Of a DNA stretch of 52,978 bases, positions 8,518-20,706 are shown in pieces; position 1 is the stretch's first letter; every line of letters starts with the position of its first letter. Source of the stretch: Paulinella micropora (Eukaryota > Cercozoa > Imbricatea > Euglyphida); NCBI GenBank assembly GCA_009731375.1, contig BJOX01000070.1:600937-653914 (forward strand). The letters are read 5' to 3'. Below the pieces are notes generated by a model. The model worked only from the letters and a program-made list of their open reading frames with translations. It searched no databases and was not told where the DNA came from. The position numbers were made by a program, and so were the translations under genes.

Positions 8518-9447
8518 GTGAACAACTTCATCAGAAGTTCGGAGGGCCCGGAAGCAGTTATTATGCAACGCCTCATCAGTGAAGCGTACGGGATCAAGAT
8601 AGTGGGTGACAAAACCCATGAGCAAGCGGTAAAAGAGTGTAAGGAGTATCCAGCCGCAAAAGGAGGAAAAGTGAACCACCCGGCAACCAACCATTTGGAA
8701 CAAGTAGGGAAGTTCGAAGCCGTGGCGTTCGACAAGTCCGGGTGCCTACGCAAACCCCTCTATGGGGGGGTTTTGGTACGGCATGGTGGGAATCGAGGCT
8801 AACACCTGGTATGCATTCGGCCTCCTTCTAAAGGATGGCACCGCGGCACCACAAGTGCGTTTCATGCGGGAATGCATAAACTTCCTTGAGACGCAAAGCG
8901 GCAAGAAGGTGAAGGAAGTCCGGGTAGACGGTGAGCATATCTCAGCTGACTTCAAGGAGCTGGTCCGGGACAAGGGAGTGAGGAAGAGGACCAACACCCT
9001 CATCGAACACAACAGAACGCCTATGCCGAAGTGTCCCAACGTGACTTTTGGCGCAAAGCGCGCCATAACCTGGTTAAGGCTCAGCTACCCTATGAACTCT
9101 TGGGATATGCGTGGCAGCACGCTATCCTCTTGCACAACCTTTCACCGAAACGATCCGGTGGTGAGGTCCGGATGTTTGAGCTTATGCCCCGTGAAAGGAA
9201 GGTGAATTGGATAGCTTACCTTCATCCTTTTGGGTGTCTATGCCACATGGTCATCGAGGGCAGGTTAGGACATGACGAGAGCCGGACACACATGGCCGCC
9301 TGGTTAGGGCTGAGTTTGGAGTACTCCGCACACTTGATCCTGTGTGAAGGTAGGGTGTTCCCATGGCGAAACGTCAAGAACTTTGACGACAACCAGCCGG
9401 CCTGGCCTTTGTTGCAACCCCTCTGGGAGAAGAAGTTAAGGGCCTGA
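8518..9447 (+). pseudogene. copia integrase region, frameshifted
   Basis: Three overlapping frames (8518-8802, 8762-9205, 9031-9447) make one integrase-like stretch. Seen in order: a zinc-finger-end-like CKEYPAAKGGK; the catalytic-core-like VAFDKSG and VRVDGEH, with plausible first and second acidic residues; then EHNRTPMPK where YTPQQNGVAER is usual; and the conserved end YLHPFGCLCHMVIEGRLG. The third catalytic acid is not evident. Confidence 0.75.
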
Positions 9448-9884
9448 GCTTGGGCCGTTCAAGGGAGACCCGTTAGTGGAAGACGCCGCCCTTGAGCAGC
9501 TGTTTGTCCCAAAGCCCCGGGTGGGGGTGACCGATTCGGATCCCGGTGAAGGTAAGAAGGCCCCGGATCAGGGGTAGCTTGACAGCTCCGATTCCGACGG
9601 TGAAGTGGAGGAAGCGACCTCTGAACAGGAAGCCGTGAAAGCCGAGAAAGAAGCCCCTGATCCCGACCCGGAAACAATAGGGGAGTTGAAGGGAAGGTGG
9701 GTGGAGACCCCAGCCACTCAGTGGGGCTGGGCTTGGGCCAAGAAGACCTATGGGGTGGGTTTCCGGGACAAGGTCCGACGAGGCCAGGTGCAAGACGTGA
9801 GCGAACCCATATGGGTTAAGAAGCAGAAGAAAAACGAGACCAGCCCACTGGGTAAAGTTTGAGGATGACGACTCCCCAGACCGT
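9448..9884 (+). pseudogene. copia integrase-RT linker
   Basis: Acidic, low-homology linker (DSDGEVEEATSEQEAVKAEK) with an in-frame stop near 9576. Linkers of this kind are usual between integrase and reverse transcriptase in copia elements. Confidence 0.6.
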
Positions 9885-10758
9885 ATGTTGGACTCGGAGA
9901 TCGTCAAGTACCTTGCCGACGGCCCGGAGACCGCCCATGCAGCTACGTTCACTAGACCGGTGAGTGAGAAGCAAGCCGACGAGCTAGGGTACTGGGACGA
10001 CGCCCAAGCCGAGGAGATGGCCACGCTCTGGGAGAAAGGTTGCTTCCGGAGAGTCCGAGCCGACTTAGTAGACAAGAAAGACATTTGTGAAGGGCGGTTC
10101 GTTGATGCCACCAAAGAGGCAGGGGGAGAGATCCTAAAGTTCAAAAGCCGATGGACGGCCAAGGGGTTTTCCATGATACAGGGATGGCATTTTGGGAAAC
10201 GGGACTTCCCAACCCCGTGTGCCCTAACCATCTTGATGCTTTTCGCCCTAACGGTGTTCTTTGGCTTAGTCTTGTCAAAGTGGGACGTTGGCACCGCATA
10301 CACAGAGGCGTCTGCAGCTGAGCAGGGGTATCGCCCCAGTTACATCGTACCACCGTTTGGTTTAGAAGAGCCGGGCTATGTGTGGGAAATGCTTAAAGCC
10401 CTCTATGACAGACCGGACGCGGGCCGCAAATGGTGGCGGTACAAGCTAGTCCCTTTATTAGAAGGTTTAGGCTTTGAGGCTCATGTCGTTTTTCCTTGCT
10501 TCTTTTGGCGTTGGCTGCCCGGTAAAGACAAACCGGACTTTGTGTTCGTGCACGTCGACGACATGATGGGAGCGTTCAGTGGTAAGGATGTCGAAACGGA
10601 GTTCTTAGCTGCCGGTAAGAAGGCCTTTAGGTCTTTAAGCAAGAGGCGCCGACCGGGGTGGTAGGATTGAACATCGAAGATAAGGAAGACTGTCGGTTAG
10701 GCCGTACGATCAAGATCTCTCAGGAGGACTTTATCAAGGAGGCCGTTGAGAAGCTCCA
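9885..10758 (+). pseudogene. copia reverse transcriptase (RVT_2)
   Basis: The frame 9885-10664 carries KSRWTAKGFSMIQGWHF, KWDVGTAYTEAS (the D.KTAFLNG region), YIVPPFGLEEPGYVWEMLKA, and FVFVHVDDMMGAF, with the VDD catalytic motif kept. A frameshift near 10650 moves to VGLNIEDKEDCRLGRTIKIS, the usual stretch before RNase H. Homology ends at about 10750-10770, where the next segment is in reverse orientation. Confidence 0.8.
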
Positions 10759-11552
10759 GTGCAGGTCCACATGTCCCAGCTTCCTAGCAAACACATTGCT
10801 GTCGGCGAGGTCCAACGCTCCCTGGTTGTCGCCGTACAAGATGGGGGGGCTGCCCCCACCCGTACTGCCCCATGGCGTCCGCGACCCGGCCGTTTGCGAT
10901 TCCCTGCACAAAGTTCACAATCTTGTCTTGTCCATGATAAGACTCCACCATTGCATAAACCTCCGCCTCACATGAGGAGGCTTCGGGTGCCGCTGGCACC
11001 AGACGCGCACCGACCGCCGCCAGAAGCTGGGTCCCCGCTGCCGGGCACAGCCGCCACCAGCTCGTCTCTCAGCGCTCGCGCCTTCTCTTCCACACGCGCA
11101 CGCAGGGCCGCGTCCTGCGGGAGGACCACCGACACGTTCCGTTTCATGCAGAAGGGGAGCACTGAGCCACCCATAAAGAAATGAAAGCCCGCCAACCGGG
11201 CACGACGATCTTCCGGCGTACCCTTACAACTTGAGTCGGCCCACGACCATCAAGCGGGTGCCGTTCGCTTTAGTAAAGCGAATGCCTTTTGAACGCGTAC
11301 CGTTAAGGTACCGCACAACCTGCTCGACTTGCTGATAATTGAACAACTCGGGCTTGGAGGCATGGGTCGCTACCTCCCCGAGCGGGCACAACACCTCATG
11401 CCGAGTGATACGTGTCCACAAGAGGACACCTACGATGTGCTGCGGCGAGAACTGCTCTAACACGGATTGCTTTCCGGCCCGCACCCCCGGCATCACTTGA
11501 ACCACGGCAAGTCGACAGTAGCTGCGATGCGCCATCATCAACTAGAAGGTGG
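10759..11552 (-). pseudogene. inverted copia RNase H segment
   Basis: Read on the minus strand from 11550 downward, the missing copia parts follow in order: FSPQHIVGVLLWTRITRHE and VEQVVRYLNGTRSKGIRFT (the pre-RNase H 'RYLKGT' block), GFHFFMGGSVLPFCMKR, SSCEAEVYAMVES, and ILYGDNQGALDLADSNVFA then RKLGHVD. A GC-rich stretch at about 10985-11120 interrupts it. The flanking parts of the element are on the plus strand, so about 790 bp are inverted in place. Confidence 0.8.
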
Positions 11553-11742
11553 ACGCCGGGCTCGTTGTCAACGAGAAGGTGGGCTCAACCGACAATCTGG
11601 CCTACATCAACACTAAGGCTATGCGGGGTGAGCCTTACGACCGTCGAGTTCGGCACGTGGCCCAGGATGAACCGCTCCCTCTTGGAGTGACAACTTGCAG
11701 GCTCCCCGACAGCAGGACTTTCCACAACGTGGAATTTGGGTA
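11553..11742 (+). pseudogene. copia C-terminal end
   Basis: Plus-strand GLVVNEKVGSTDNLAYINTK fits the terminal 'YVPTEDNLADIFTKAL' block of copia RNase H. It follows directly after the inverted segment. Confidence 0.65.
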
Positions 11743-12991
11743 GGACTCTTGTCAGGTTCCCGGTGGTCCGGGGATAGATATTAACAATTAGGTGACTAGA
11801 TTGCCGAACTACACAAGCTGTGGAGACGTAGGCTAGCACCTCTGCTTTCGCTTAGTCTTAAGTTTTGTGCATTGTTGTGTCTGTAGCGCTTTAGTTGATA
11901 TAGTGCAGCTATATAGCCGAACTCCACTGGAGACGTAGGGTAGCTCACTTTGCGCTTTGCTCATTTTTCTAATCTAGTTGTTAGTAGCACGGTATGGTTG
12001 GACACTGACTTGTAAGGGAGTCTAATTAAGGGGGAGCATTCAATTAATTAGACACTTCCTCCCGGAGTCAGCTATATCCATATTGCTATTTGGTACGTTA
12101 GCATTATTCGCTGCCGTTACGTTTAGTAGCATTATTAGTCAGTATTAATACAGTCATTTAGAGTGTCTTTTCTGGTACTGGTGGCACTAGCCTTTTACCA
12201 TTACCATTATTGCCCATATCAGGCCGTTTCGTGGGTCATTTTCTGGAAGTACATCTTTTGTGTGACGTCGTCAGTTGGACTGGCGGGAATTGTTCCGTAT
12301 TGTTAAATTCTTTTGCGTGGGAAGCAGTTAGCAGGTAGGAGGGGGACGCCCCGAGTTCCGGTCGCCGTTTGCAGAAGTCGCGAGGGTTTTCTCCCAACGA
12401 CTAAAACGATCTAAAAAACATATGTTATTGTAAACCAGCCTGGCAGTGGCATGATGGTTACGGACAAACTCATCGTGTCAGTTTTGGCCCCGTTTCTTGC
12501 GGGGTTTTCCCTTTGGCTGGAGTGTTGTTTGGGTTCAATTCTGGCTGACTTCCCTTTCTGTTATAGAAGTGGAAGTTAGCATTCAACCAGTTGTGTTCAA
12601 TTATTAATTTCTTTTTCTTTGAGCTCGTAAGGGTAAGACCAACTGTCTTGTTACAGCAGAAAAGCAAGTTTCTACTATGATTAAAAGAGCTTACTAACTT
12701 GAAAACCTGAGATAAAATTATATTAATATTCTCAGTACGCAAACACTTGTAATGAGAAAATACTTGCCACTAGTAGAGATAAGTGGGAAGTGTGAGAAAA
12801 AACTGAAGGTATCAAGAGATACGATACAAAAAAGGAAAAAATATCTCAAATTTTGTTGACAGGGCCCACAGCTAACAGGATTGAAATGACTAGTGACTTT
12901 CCGAGGCAAGTTTTGATACATAAACTATTCTACTACGATGATGATATGAAACAAATAATGTTGATGTACAGGGAGGCATTGGAAATGTACA
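11743..12991. other. copia 3' flank and AT-rich DNA, no gene
   Basis: Contains an imperfect direct repeat (GCCGAACT..GGAGACGTAGG) at about 11803 and 11914, and a small inverted repeat around the purine tract (GGAGTCTAATTAA at about 12018 / TTAATTAGACACTTCC at about 12045). From 12100 to 12990 I see no gene. Confidence 0.5.
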
Positions 12992-12992
12992 G

Positions 12993-13054
<62 letters not shown>

Positions 13055-13092
13055 CTACTACTACTACTCCTACTACTACGTGTACTACTTCT

Positions 13093-13132
<40 letters not shown>

Positions 13133-13200
13133 GCTACTACTGCTACTGCTACTACTGCCACTACTACTACTACATATACTTCTACTACTACTACTACCAT

Positions 13201-13259
<59 letters not shown>

Positions 13260-13260
13260 T

Positions 13261-13341
<81 letters not shown>

Positions 13342-13363
13342 GACACTACTACTACTACTCAGA

Positions 13364-13418
<55 letters not shown>

Positions 13419-13419
13419 G

Positions 13420-13489
<70 letters not shown>

Positions 13490-13490
13490 C

Positions 13491-13582
<92 letters not shown>

Positions 13583-13637
13583 CACTACTACTACCAAAAC
13601 CGCTTCCACTCCCACCACCACCATCACCACCACCACC

Positions 13638-13699
<62 letters not shown>

Positions 13700-13737
13700 C
13701 ACTACCAATACTGTTACTACTACTGTTACTACTGCTA
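12992..13737. repeat. (TAC)n microsatellite
   Basis: About 740 bp of TAC/ACT/CTA trinucleotides with CCA, TGC and TTC variants. Long open frames on both strands here are translations of the repeat. Confidence 0.97.
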
Positions 13738-13786
13738 CATGTCCCATCAGGCTTTGCGTCAGGCCACGCAGGACGAAACACTATCA

Positions 13787-14007
13787 CCTACATACATACA
13801 TACATACATACATACATACATACATACATACATAAATATATACATACACACATATATAAATACATACATAAACACATACATACATACATACATACACACA
13901 TACATACATACATACATGCATACCTCGAAGTCTGACTGTTGTGCTGCAATATTGAGCATACCTACATACATACATACATACATACATACATGCATACATT
14001 AAATACA

Positions 14008-14038
<31 letters not shown>

Positions 14039-14105
14039 CATTACATTACATTACATACATACATACATACATACACATACACATACACATACATACATAC
14101 ATACA

Positions 14106-14158
<53 letters not shown>

Positions 14159-14166
14159 TATATACA

Positions 14167-14197
<31 letters not shown>

Positions 14198-14266
14198 CAT
14201 AAATGCATACTACATACATGCATGCATACATACATACCTACATACATACATACCTACATACATACA

Positions 14267-14302
<36 letters not shown>

Positions 14303-15096
14303 TACATACATATATACATACATATATACATACATACATACATACATACATACATACATACATTTCACATACATACATACATACATACATACATACATAC
14401 ATACATACATACCTACCTACCTACATGCATACATACCATACCTACATACATACATACATACGTACATGCATACATACATACATACATACATATACCAAAT
14501 GCTTCGCCCGGAATGCGAGCTACTTCCTGGAACTGTGGAGTCACTACATTTATGTATGTTTGTATATATATATATACATATGTATGTATGTATGTATCTA
14601 TGTATGTGTGTATGCGCTACTTCCTGGAACGGTGGAATCACTACATTTATGTATGTATGTATATATATATATATATACATACACACACACACACATATGT
14701 ATGTATGTATGTACGTATGTATGTATTTATGCATGTATGTATGTATGTATGTACGTATGTATGTACGCGCTACTTCCTAGAACTGTGAGATCACTAGATG
14801 TATACACACACATACACTATATATATATGTATATATAATGTGTGTGTGTGTATGTATGTATGTATGTATGCATGTATGCATGTATGTATCATTCACGGTA
14901 TGTATGTATATATGTATGTATGTATGTATGTATCATTCACTGTATGTATGTATGTATGTATGTATGTATGCGCGCTACTTTCTGGAACCGAGGAATCACT
15001 GTATGTACGTATTTATATATGTATGCATGTATGTATGTATGTATCATTCACTGTATGTATGTATGTATGCGATTCCTGGAACTGAGGAATCACTAC

Positions 15097-15127
<31 letters not shown>

Positions 15128-15400
15128 CGTGTGTACGTATGTATGTATGTATGTATGTATGTATGTATGTATGTCATACATACATACATACATACATACA
15201 TACATACATACATACATACATACATGCATACGTACATGCATGCATGCATACATACATACACACATACATACATATATACATACATACATACATACATATA
15301 CACATACATACATACTCACATACATATATACATGCATAAACACCATACGTACATACATACATACATACATACATACATACAGACATATACATATATACAC
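13787..15400. repeat. (CATA)n then (TATG)n then (CATA)n blocks
   Basis: CATA repeats (13787-14495), TATG repeats (14550-15175), then CATA again (15176-15395). The switch at about 15176 makes a long perfect-type foldback. Confidence 0.95.
14497..15100 (+). repeat. small exon edge (SYFLELWSHYIY) and four truncated copies
   Basis: The first, longest copy (about 14500-14556) reads ARNASYFLELWSHYIY, followed by GTATGT, a donor-like site. Shortened copies of CGCTACTTCCTGGAAC..GGAATCACTA stand at about 14612, 14766, 14973 and 15067, each followed by TATG repeats. This fits an exon whose 3' edge and donor were copied into the following intron. The protein is unknown. Confidence 0.5.
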
Positions 15401-15429
15401 ATAGAACCTTGATTCAAGGGCATGGTCAG

Positions 15430-15466
15430 GAGTCCCTATATGTATGTATATGTATGTATATGTGTG

Positions 15467-15497
<31 letters not shown>

Positions 15498-15662
15498 GTG
15501 TATGTATGTATGTAATACTATGTATGTATGTATGCATGCATGTATGTATGTATGTATGTATGTATGTATGTACGTATGATGTATGATGTATGTATGTATA
15601 TGTTGTATGTGTCCTTCCATCTATCCATCCATCCATCCATCTATCTATCTATCTATCTATCC

Positions 15663-15719
<57 letters not shown>

Positions 15720-15735
15720 CCTATCCATATATACC
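15430..15735. repeat. (TATG)n, then (ATCC)n/(ATCT)n
   Basis: TATG/TGTA repeats to about 15605, then ATCC and ATCT repeats to 15726. No gene. Confidence 0.95.
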
Positions 15736-15802
15736 GCAGTGTGCACGATAACAAAAGTTGTTCCCGGGCTGGCCAAAATATGCATGACCTAGATAGATAG
15801 AT

Positions 15803-15897
15803 AGATATGTTTGGTCTATCAGCGCTGCATATCCGAGGACATAGGCATCCATTCCACCCCGTTACCCGAAGGTAACTGGGCAGCGGTCTGGAGATGG
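15803..15897 (-). repeat. short dispersed element (family C) between GATA tracts
   Basis: A 95-bp unique piece bounded by GATA runs. Its minus strand (…GGGTGGAATGGATGCCTATG) resembles the plus strand at about 30514-30580, which also ends at a tetranucleotide run. Confidence 0.4.
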
Positions 15898-15930
<33 letters not shown>

Positions 15931-15932
<2 letters not shown>

Positions 15933-16440
15933 GAGATATCGACTAATGTCAGAAAAAAAAAGGAGCTTCTGATTTCGTCAACCAAGGAAGTCTGTGGGTA
16001 AAGTATTAACCCGATGCCCAGCTAAGCCGTGATGTTTGCACGGAAGGGACTGATACAGGCGATACCAAACCTCCCTAGTACCAGGCGGGGCCAGGGCTCG
16101 TTCCATAAGCGCCCCTTGCAGAACGAGCTCCCACCTCCATTACAGAGGACCCAGTAAGCAGATGGAGTTTCGAGACTGTTCGACAGTCTAGTATAAACCG
16201 ACAGAGCACTGTGGGTTTTATTCCGGGCTCAACAAGCGAGAAAGGGCACCCTGAGGGAACAGGATTGTGCTTCCCGTCGCTATTTCGGCATGTGACTTAT
16301 AGGCGTATGGCTAGGCACACATAAGGCACCCCACCACGGGCCCAGCACACCCACACCATCCCCTAATTCTCTGTCTGTCGACAGATGGCCCAAGGGAGGG
16401 TCAGTGACACCTCAAGTGGCCTTGGTTCACTCCGTGGAGT
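15931..16440 (-). mobile_element. dispersed element A, copy 1
   Basis: Longest family (about 460-490 bp). All six copies start at low coordinate with GATGARATATCGACTAATG next to GATA repeats. The high-coordinate end varies and again abuts GATA repeats. Read on the minus strand this is a constant 3' end with a (TATC)n tail and variable 5' truncation, as for non-LTR retrotransposons or SINEs. A minus-strand frame (GTRELWYRLYQSLPC) is shared by the copies but I recognise no domain. Confidence 0.6.
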
Positions 16441-16465
16441 AAGTGATGAGATCAACTGATGAGAT

Positions 16466-16467
<2 letters not shown>

Positions 16468-16498
<31 letters not shown>

Positions 16499-16590
16499 GG
16501 ATGGATAGATAGATGGATAGATGGATAGATAGATAGATGGATAGATAGATAGATGGATAGATGGATAGATGGATAGATAGATAGATAGAC

Positions 16591-16631
<41 letters not shown>

Positions 16632-16910
16632 CAAACATACACACACACACATACATACATACATACATACATACATACATACATACATACATACATACAT
16701 ACATACATGTGTATGTATGTATGCAATACTATGTATGTATGCAATAGTATGTATGTATGTATGTATGTATGTATATATGCATGCATGTATGTATGTATGT
16801 ATGTATGTATGTATGTATGTATACATGTATACATACATACATACATACATACCATACATAACATATATACATAACATACGTACGTAGGCTACATACATAA
16901 AAACATACAT
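16468..16910. repeat. (GATA/GATG)n then (CATA)n/(TATG)n
   Basis: GATA/GATG repeats to 16632, CATA repeats to 16708, TATG to 16820, CATA to 16915. No gene. Confidence 0.95.
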
Positions 16911-16929
16911 ACATGCCAAAAGCGCTGTA

Positions 16930-17850
16930 GCCAGTTTTCTAGTAGTAAGGCCGCACCCGCCACCAGAGTCCACGGGCCATTTGCCACCAGCCACCTTAGC
17001 ACAAATACGTGTTGAGGTTTTAGCGGGGAAAATGTGGAAAGTTTGCGGGAAATCACGCAAAAATTCTCCAGTTCGTCTAGTAATAAGGCCGCACCCGCCA
17101 GCAGAGTCCACGACCATTCGCCACCAGCCACCTCAGCACAATACCATGTACATAGCCCCATTACATGAGGCTTTAGCGGGGGGAAAAATGTGATAAGTTT
17201 TGTGGGAAAAATCGCCGCACAAATTCTTGCGGGAAAAAATGTGGTCAGTTTGCGGGAAAAATGTGGGAAGGTTTCCAGTGTAGTAAGGCCGCACCCGAGA
17301 GTCCACGGACCATTTGCTACCAGCCACCTCAGTACAAATACATGTACATAGCCCCATTACTCGAGGTTTTAGCGGGAAAAATATACAACAAATTTTGCGA
17401 GAAATTTCTCCAGAATACTGCAAACTTTCGCAAAATTTCTCCGCCAATACGGTAAAATTTCGTCCAACTTCTCCGATAATGCGGCAAACTTGCGCGAAAC
17501 TCCGTCTAATACGGCCAAGTTTGGAAAAAAGCTTCTCCACACATACATAAAACGTGGTAAGATTGCTGGGAAAAACCACCGCGAAAAAATTCTCCACCGT
17601 TTCGTCCAGTAGTAAGGCCGCCACCCTCCACCACTGTCCACGGACCTTCTCCCACCAGCCACCTTAGCGCAACACAATTGTATAGCCCTTGAGTAGTACT
17701 TGAGATTTTAGCGGGGGAAAATCTGGTAGGTTCCCGGGGAATTCAGCAAAGATTTCACGAGAAAATCAGCTGACTTCTCGCCCCCCGCACCCGCCACCAG
17801 TGTCCACGGACCTTCTCCCACCAGCCACCTTAGCGCAGCACATGCTACAT
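16930..17850. repeat. degenerate tandem repeat (GTAAGGCCGCACCCGCCACC unit)
   Basis: The block AAGGCCGCACCCGCCA..GTCCACGG..CCACCAGCCACCTTAG recurs at about 16947, 17086, 17285, 17612 and 17787, each followed by TTTTAGCGGGGAAAA-type sequence. Spacing is irregular (about 140-330 bp). No coding sense is evident. Some copies contain TTCTAGTAGTAAGG, possibly an exon edge with GTAAGG. Confidence 0.65.
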
Positions 17851-18013
17851 AGCCCATGACATGAGACTTGACAGAGCGCGCGCGAAAATTGTGGTAAGTT
17901 TCCGGCAAAGCCACACGCAAATAAAAATCGCGGCCGTTACGCCATCCCAGTCTGATTTGATGTATTATTTTATCGGTCACCTCCACAAAATGTGGCCAGG
18001 TTACCGATAAAAC

Positions 18014-18103
18014 TACATATGCGGCGCGCCAAATTCGACGTGTTTTGCGGGCTCGCCGGCCCGGCTCGCCCGCAAAACACGTCAAATTTGTGGCTAGCCG
18101 CAT
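18014..18103. repeat. GC-rich foldback of ~43-bp arms
   Basis: Left arm starts TATGCGGCGCGCCAAATTCG; the right arm ends TTTGTGGCTAGCCGCATA. The arms share GACGTGTTTTGCGGGC and meet with almost no spacer at GCCGGCCCGGC. Confidence 0.8.
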
Positions 18104-18206
18104 AATATACTATTATTCTTTGGTATTGGTTTGCACCTGATATCCTCATCATTGTGCCAGTCGACACGGCGCCACTGCGCCTGAAGAAACACATTATTGA
18201 CGTAAA

Positions 18207-19253
18207 TACATACATACATACATACATACATACATACATACATACATACATGCATGCATGCGTACGTACGTACGTACGTACATACATACATACATACATA
18301 CATACATACATACATACATACATACATACATACATACATACATACATACATTACATACATACATTACATACACACATACATACATACATACATACATACA
18401 TACATACATACATACATACATACATACATACATACATTACATACATACATTACATACACACATTACATACAGACATTACAGACATACATACATGACATAC
18501 ATTACATACATCAGACATACAGACATACATACATACATACATACATACATACATACATGCATACATACATACATACAGACAGACAGACAGACAGACAAAC
18601 ATAACATACATGACATACATAACATACATAACATACATAACATACATAACATACATACATAGATACATACATACATACATACATACATACATACATACAT
18701 ACATACATACAACAGACATACATACATACATACATACACACACATAAATACACACACACATACATACATACATACATACATACATACATACATACATACA
18801 TACCTGACTGAACCCGTTGGCGGCCGTACATACATATATACATAAATACATATATACATACATACATACATACATACATACACAAACACATACATACACA
18901 CACACATACATACATACATACATACATACATACATACATACATACATACATACATACATACATACATACATACATACATACATACATACATACATACCTG
19001 ACTGACCACGTTGGCGGCCGTACATAAATACATACATACATACATACATACATACATACATACATACATGCATACATACATACATACATACATACATACA
19101 TACATACATACATACGTACATACATACCTGGCTGACCCCGTTTACATAAATACATACATACATACATACATACATACATACATACATACATACATGCCTG
19201 GCTGACCCCCTAGACACATACATACATACATACATACATACATACATACATAC
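18207..19253. repeat. (CATA)n with four truncated donor-edge copies
   Basis: About 1 kb of CATA repeats. Embedded at about 18802-18830, 18997-19022, 19128-19143 and 19198-19215 are pieces which on the minus strand end ...CAG|GTATGT: the 3' edge and donor of the exon at 19254-19289. Confidence 0.85.
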
Positions 19254-19289
19254 CTGACGCACCCCGTTGGCGGCCGCATTTTCTGCTAC
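19254..19289 (-). CDS. 12-codon exon (VAENAAANGVRQ), gene unknown
   Basis: Minus strand: acceptor CTATCTAG, 36 nt of phase-0 coding sequence, then donor CAG|GTATGT. Four truncated copies of its 3' edge lie downstream in the CATA tract. Product unknown. Confidence 0.4.
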
Positions 19290-19310
19290 CTAGATAGATA
19301 GATAGATAGA

Positions 19311-19691
19311 TGAGATATCGACTAATGTCAGAAAAAAGGAGCGAGCTTCTGATTTCGTCAACCAAGGAAGTCTGTGGGTAAAGTATTAACCCGATGCCCA
19401 GCTAAGCCGTGATGTTTGCACGGAAGGGACTGATACAGGCGATACCAAACCTCCCTAGTACCAGGCGGGGCCAGGGCTCGTTCCATAAGCGCCCCTTGCA
19501 GAACGAGCTCCCACCTCCATTACAGAGGACCCAGTAAGCAGATGGAGTTTCGAGACTGTTCGACAGTCTAGTATAAACCGACAGAGCACTGTGGGTTTTA
19601 TTCCGGGCTCAACAAGCGAGAAAGGGCACCCTGAGGGAACAGGATTGTGCTTCCCGTCGCTATTTCGGCATGTGACTTATAGGCGTATGGC
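19311..19691 (-). mobile_element. dispersed element A, copy 2 (truncated)
   Basis: Same start as copy 1. It stops at GGCGTATGGC and runs straight into GATA repeats. Confidence 0.6.
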
Positions 19692-19751
<60 letters not shown>

Positions 19752-19764
19752 TAGATAGATAGAT

Positions 19765-19813
<49 letters not shown>

Positions 19814-19822
19814 TAGATGTAT

Positions 19823-19859
<37 letters not shown>

Positions 19860-19931
19860 GGATAAGATAGATGGATAAGATAGATGGATAGATAGATAGA
19901 TAGATAGATAGATAAATAGATAAATAGATAA

Positions 19932-19973
<42 letters not shown>

Positions 19974-20135
19974 GTCAGCCAGTAAAAGCTCGTAGATAAG
20001 ATAGATAGATAAATAGAAGGATAAGGTAGATAGATAAAGATAGATAGATAATATGGATAGATTAGAAAGATGGATATACGACAGATAGGTAGGAGATAGA
20101 TAAAATAGATAGATAGGAAAGATAGGTAGTAGCTC
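19692..20135. repeat. (GATA)n tract with variants
   Basis: GATA with GATAA, GATTA and GATG interruptions. Frames reading YLSI are artefacts of the repeat. Confidence 0.95.
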
Positions 20136-20137
20136 AC

Positions 20138-20660
20138 TAGGGCCAGGCTGCGCCACGCGATGTCAGTCATTATGAGCTCAGTCTCTTCAGCCGCACCACA
20201 CACACCTAGATGGATGGATGGATGGATGGATGGATGGATGGATGGATGGATACCTACGCTGGCCAGCCCTGCTGCGCCTATGCCCGCTCCCAGCTCCAAC
20301 ACGCGCACTTTGCTTGATCTATCCCGCCCACCCCACTGCCACTTTGCACCTCCAACTTCGTCCCCTGTCCGCCGCCTTTCCTCGCCATTCCCCCCCTGTC
20401 CTGCTAAGTCTAAGTCCCCCGCGCTGTGTCTGTCCTCTGCCCACAGGTGGCCGCTGTTCTCGGGCGCTGGTGGCGCGCCCATGCCACCAGCAGCAGTATC
20501 CTCTTCCCACCGGTGGCCGCTGTTCTCGGGCGCTGGTGGCATGCTGCTGCCACCGGCAGGCGGCCCGGCGGTGGTGGTGGCGGTGGTGGCAGTGGGGGGC
20601 CACCACAGACCACATTGTGCAGGGTCGGCTAAAAACTGCGCTAGCAGATAGCCTGCGGGC
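20138..20660 (-). CDS. METTL21-like lysine methyltransferase fragment
   Basis: Three minus-strand pieces: about 20660-20611 reads [16 protein letters not shown]; 20318-20254 reads [20 protein letters not shown]; 20205-20138 reads [18 protein letters not shown]. LAxFLAD..., VLELGAGIG (SAM-binding motif I) and MTDI are in the order and spacing of the METTL21/FAM119 (Methyltransf_16) family, which methylates lysines on chaperones and elongation factors using S-adenosylmethionine. The second and third pieces join in frame across a 48-nt intron (20253-20206) made of (CATC)n repeats with GT and AG ends. Between pieces one and two is a duplicated 60-bp segment, and that splice is not resolved. The catalytic C-terminal half is not in the window, so the gene is partial or broken up by repeats. 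Confidence 0.6.
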
Positions 20661-20706
20661 CTACCAGCGGTGATAGATAGATAGATAGGTAGGAAGGTAG
20701 ATAGAT

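Larger units (their letters stand above)
8486..12040 (+). mobile_element. Ty1/copia LTR retrotransposon, 5'-truncated and rearranged
   Basis: Domains in copia order (integrase, reverse transcriptase, then an inverted RNase H segment) spread over several shifted frames. Gag, protease and a 5' LTR are missing: the element starts directly at a half hairpin of the LRR array (8473-8485). A purine tract AAGGGGGAG near 12028-12036 looks like the polypurine tract ahead of a 3' LTR, but no TG-starting LTR follows clearly. At least three frameshifts (about 8765 in a G-run, 9036, 10650) and a stop in the linker show it is inactive. Base use is more GC-rich than the flanking DNA. Confidence 0.85.

Noticed and set aside
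8486-12040. Intact, active copia element
   Set aside because: No 5' LTR, gag or protease; several frameshifts, a stop and an internal inversion.
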